Assembly: GCA_902594485.1 (NCBI GenBank)
Contig: CACJMJ010000001.1
Span: forward strand, 70,574 to 134,573
DNA length: 64,000 nucleotides
Origin: an uncultured Bacteroidota bacterium
Lineage (GTDB): Bacteria; Bacteroidota; Bacteroidia; Flavobacteriales; Flavobacteriaceae
Direction of reading: 5' to 3'
In this document: positions 63,036 to 64,000 of the stretch, piece by piece
Position numbering within the stretch: the first letter of the stretch is position 1
Layout: each line of letters starts with the position of its first letter
Program-made: the position numbers and the translations under genes
Notes under the pieces: generated by a model
The model's database searches: none
Told to the model about the DNA's origin: nothing
The model's input: only the letters and a program-made list of their open reading frames with translations

Positions 63036-64000
63036 ATCCCAGCCATCAGATTTAATAGGTGTAATCTGATCATCTATTCCTGTCAATATCAATACTTCTA
63101 TATCTGGAATATTGTTTATTATTTTTGTGGCTTCTTTTGGATCCATTAACATTAAACTAGTCGCCCAAGCATCTGCTTCAATACAAGAACTAGAGACTAC
63201 TGAAGCACTTAATATATTATTTGTCATTGACTCACCATTAATTGGGTTAACAATGTGAGCATATCTAACACCAGTTTGTGAATCAACCCTAAATTTTCTA
63301 TAGTTACCAGATGTAGCTAAGGCCATCCCATCAAGTGAAATTTCTGAATAATAACTGGTCAGATCAATAGGATTTTGGATTGCAACTTTCCATTTCTTGT
63401 TTTTATCATTCTTACCCATAGTAATTAATTCTCCCCCAACCTCAATTAGAAAATTCTCTGAATTTATTTTTATTAATAAATCTTTAATTAAATCTACAGA
63501 GTATCCTTTAGCAATTGCATTAAAATCAATATAAATACCTTCTTTGGCTTTGACTATTCTATTTTGTTGGTCTAAGTATACTTTATCTAAACCTACATGT
63601 TGCATAACACTATCAATTTTATATCTATTAATTGACTGCACATTTGTATTAGGACCCATTCCATATAGATTAACAATTGAACCAGCTGTAGGATCAAAAT
63701 ATCCATTAGAAAGATTCCATATTTCTTGTGATTTTTTAAAAACTTCAATAAAATGAATGTCAACTTCAACTGGATTTTGAGATTGATTCACTCTAGATAT
63801 AATTGAGTTAGTTCTATATGTTGACATTGAATTATTTACAACCTCAAAAATCGAATCAATACTTTGTTTAATTTCACTAGAATTTAACTCTGACTGGACT
63901 ATCACTTTATAAGTAGTGCCAAGCGCATCACCTTGAATCCTTTTGTAATTGGATGAATCATTATTACAGCTAATGATTAGTAATGATAGAAAAGAAAAAA
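63021..64000 (-). CDS. apbE: FAD:protein FMN transferase ApbE (lipoprotein), 5' end beyond the window
   Basis: ApbE attaches FMN covalently to subunits of Na+-translocating NADH:quinone reductase and Rnf complexes in the periplasm. The frame is open to the window edge and reads a lipoprotein signal with lipobox LLIISC (cysteine near 63966-63968) and then RIQGDALGTTYKV, the ApbE N-terminus, so the ATG lies outside. Family blocks DFNAIAKGYSVD, YAHIVNPINGES and CIEADAWATSLM are present. A GTG at 63905 is not the true start, because it would remove the signal peptide and the conserved N-terminus. Confidence 0.92.
   Translation of the reverse strand, partial: FSFLSLLIISCNNDSSNYKRIQGDALGTTYKVIVQSELNSSEIKQSIDSIFEVVNNSMSTYRTNSIISRVNQSQNPVEVDIHFIEVFKKSQEIWNLSNGYFDPTAGSIVNLYGMGPNTNVQSINRYKIDSVMQHVGLDKVYLDQQNRIVKAKEGIYIDFNAIAKGYSVDLIKDLLIKINSENFLIEVGGELITMGKNDKNKKWKVAIQNPIDLTSYYSEISLDGMALATSGNYRKFRVDSQTGVRYAHIVNPINGESMTNNILSASVVSSSCIEADAWATSLMLMDPKEATKIINNIPDIEVLILTGIDDQITPIKSDGWDLITR

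Noticed and set aside
1-64000. CRISPR arrays, insertion sequences, prophage or toxin-antitoxin pairs
   Set aside because: No direct-repeat arrays with spacers, no transposase or integrase motifs and no small paired toxin genes were seen; gaps are too short to hide them.

Overview
The window is a gene-dense, strongly A+T-rich chromosomal segment that I read as a streamlined member of the Flavobacteriia (Bacteroidota), most likely an uncultivated marine lineage. The evidence is a GldC gene next to EngB and NadE, a DUF4212/ActP/Acs acetate module, SusC-like carboxypeptidase-regulatory-domain proteins, a MurE with the meso-DAP signature, and promoters that repeatedly match the Bacteroidota -7 element TAnnTTTG. 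Sixty-nine protein genes (two cut by the window ends) and one tRNA-Val cover almost everything. No stretch of 300 bases lacks a gene; the longest gap is about 170 bases, upstream of mraZ. I see no insertion sequences, prophage, CRISPR array, rRNA or riboswitch.

Layout. 1-7470 (minus): division and cell-wall cluster mraZ-rsmH-ftsL-ftsI-murE-mraY-murD, running into a gene at the edge that by order should be ftsW; three 10-bp MraZ-type boxes stand upstream of mraZ. 7642-10829: alpha/beta hydrolase, engB, gldC (opposite strand), nadE and a degenerate response regulator. 10813-18003 (minus): dnaG, a polyprenyl diphosphate synthase, queA, aroA, a MazG-like pyrophosphohydrolase, obgE and adk. 18071-25532: purK-purE, a rhodanese (opposite strand), then gcvP, a KASIII-like synthase and the MlaE/MlaF lipid-transport pair. 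25536-28451 (minus): a short-chain dehydrogenase and pyruvate dehydrogenase E2 and E1-alpha; murF follows on the plus strand. 29798-37812 (minus): acs, actP, the DUF4212 subunit, a thioesterase, DUF456, a SnoaL-like lipoprotein and PEP carboxylase. 37925-45392: thioredoxin-like protein, threonine/serine dehydratase, a membrane protein fused end to end with tRNA-Val, flavin reductase, O-methyltransferase, tatA, two carboxypeptidase-regulatory-domain proteins, yaaA, rluD and a stand-alone PASTA protein. 45464-53096: ddl, coaD, a Nudix hydrolase, pyrE, birA, rsfS, ftsH, a LUD-like protein, cdsA and psd. 53097-64000: valS, an aminotransferase, murB, dtd, rsgA, gpmI, a thioredoxin-like lipoprotein, map, a methyltransferase and a truncated apbE.

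Together these supply peptidoglycan precursors (murB, murD, murE, murF, mraY, ddl), phospholipid synthesis (cdsA, psd), acetyl-CoA from pyruvate or acetate (pdhA/pdhC, acs, actP), anaplerosis (ppc), purine, pyrimidine, NAD and CoA synthesis, and translation and ribosome GTPase functions. Regulation appears compact: sixteen TAnnTTTG boxes sit just ahead of genes, several so close to the start codon that leaderless transcripts are likely, and all twelve convergent gene pairs overlap or abut with no space for an intrinsic terminator.

I did not find a convincing undescribed multi-gene system; this is core-genome territory. The points most worth following are regulatory and evolutionary: the mraZ operator array, back-to-back gldC/nadE promoters, a coding gene starting two bases after a tRNA, gldC without gldB, a penicillin-binding protein without PASTA domains, a primase with no zinc ligands, and a response regulator without its phospho-acceptor aspartate.
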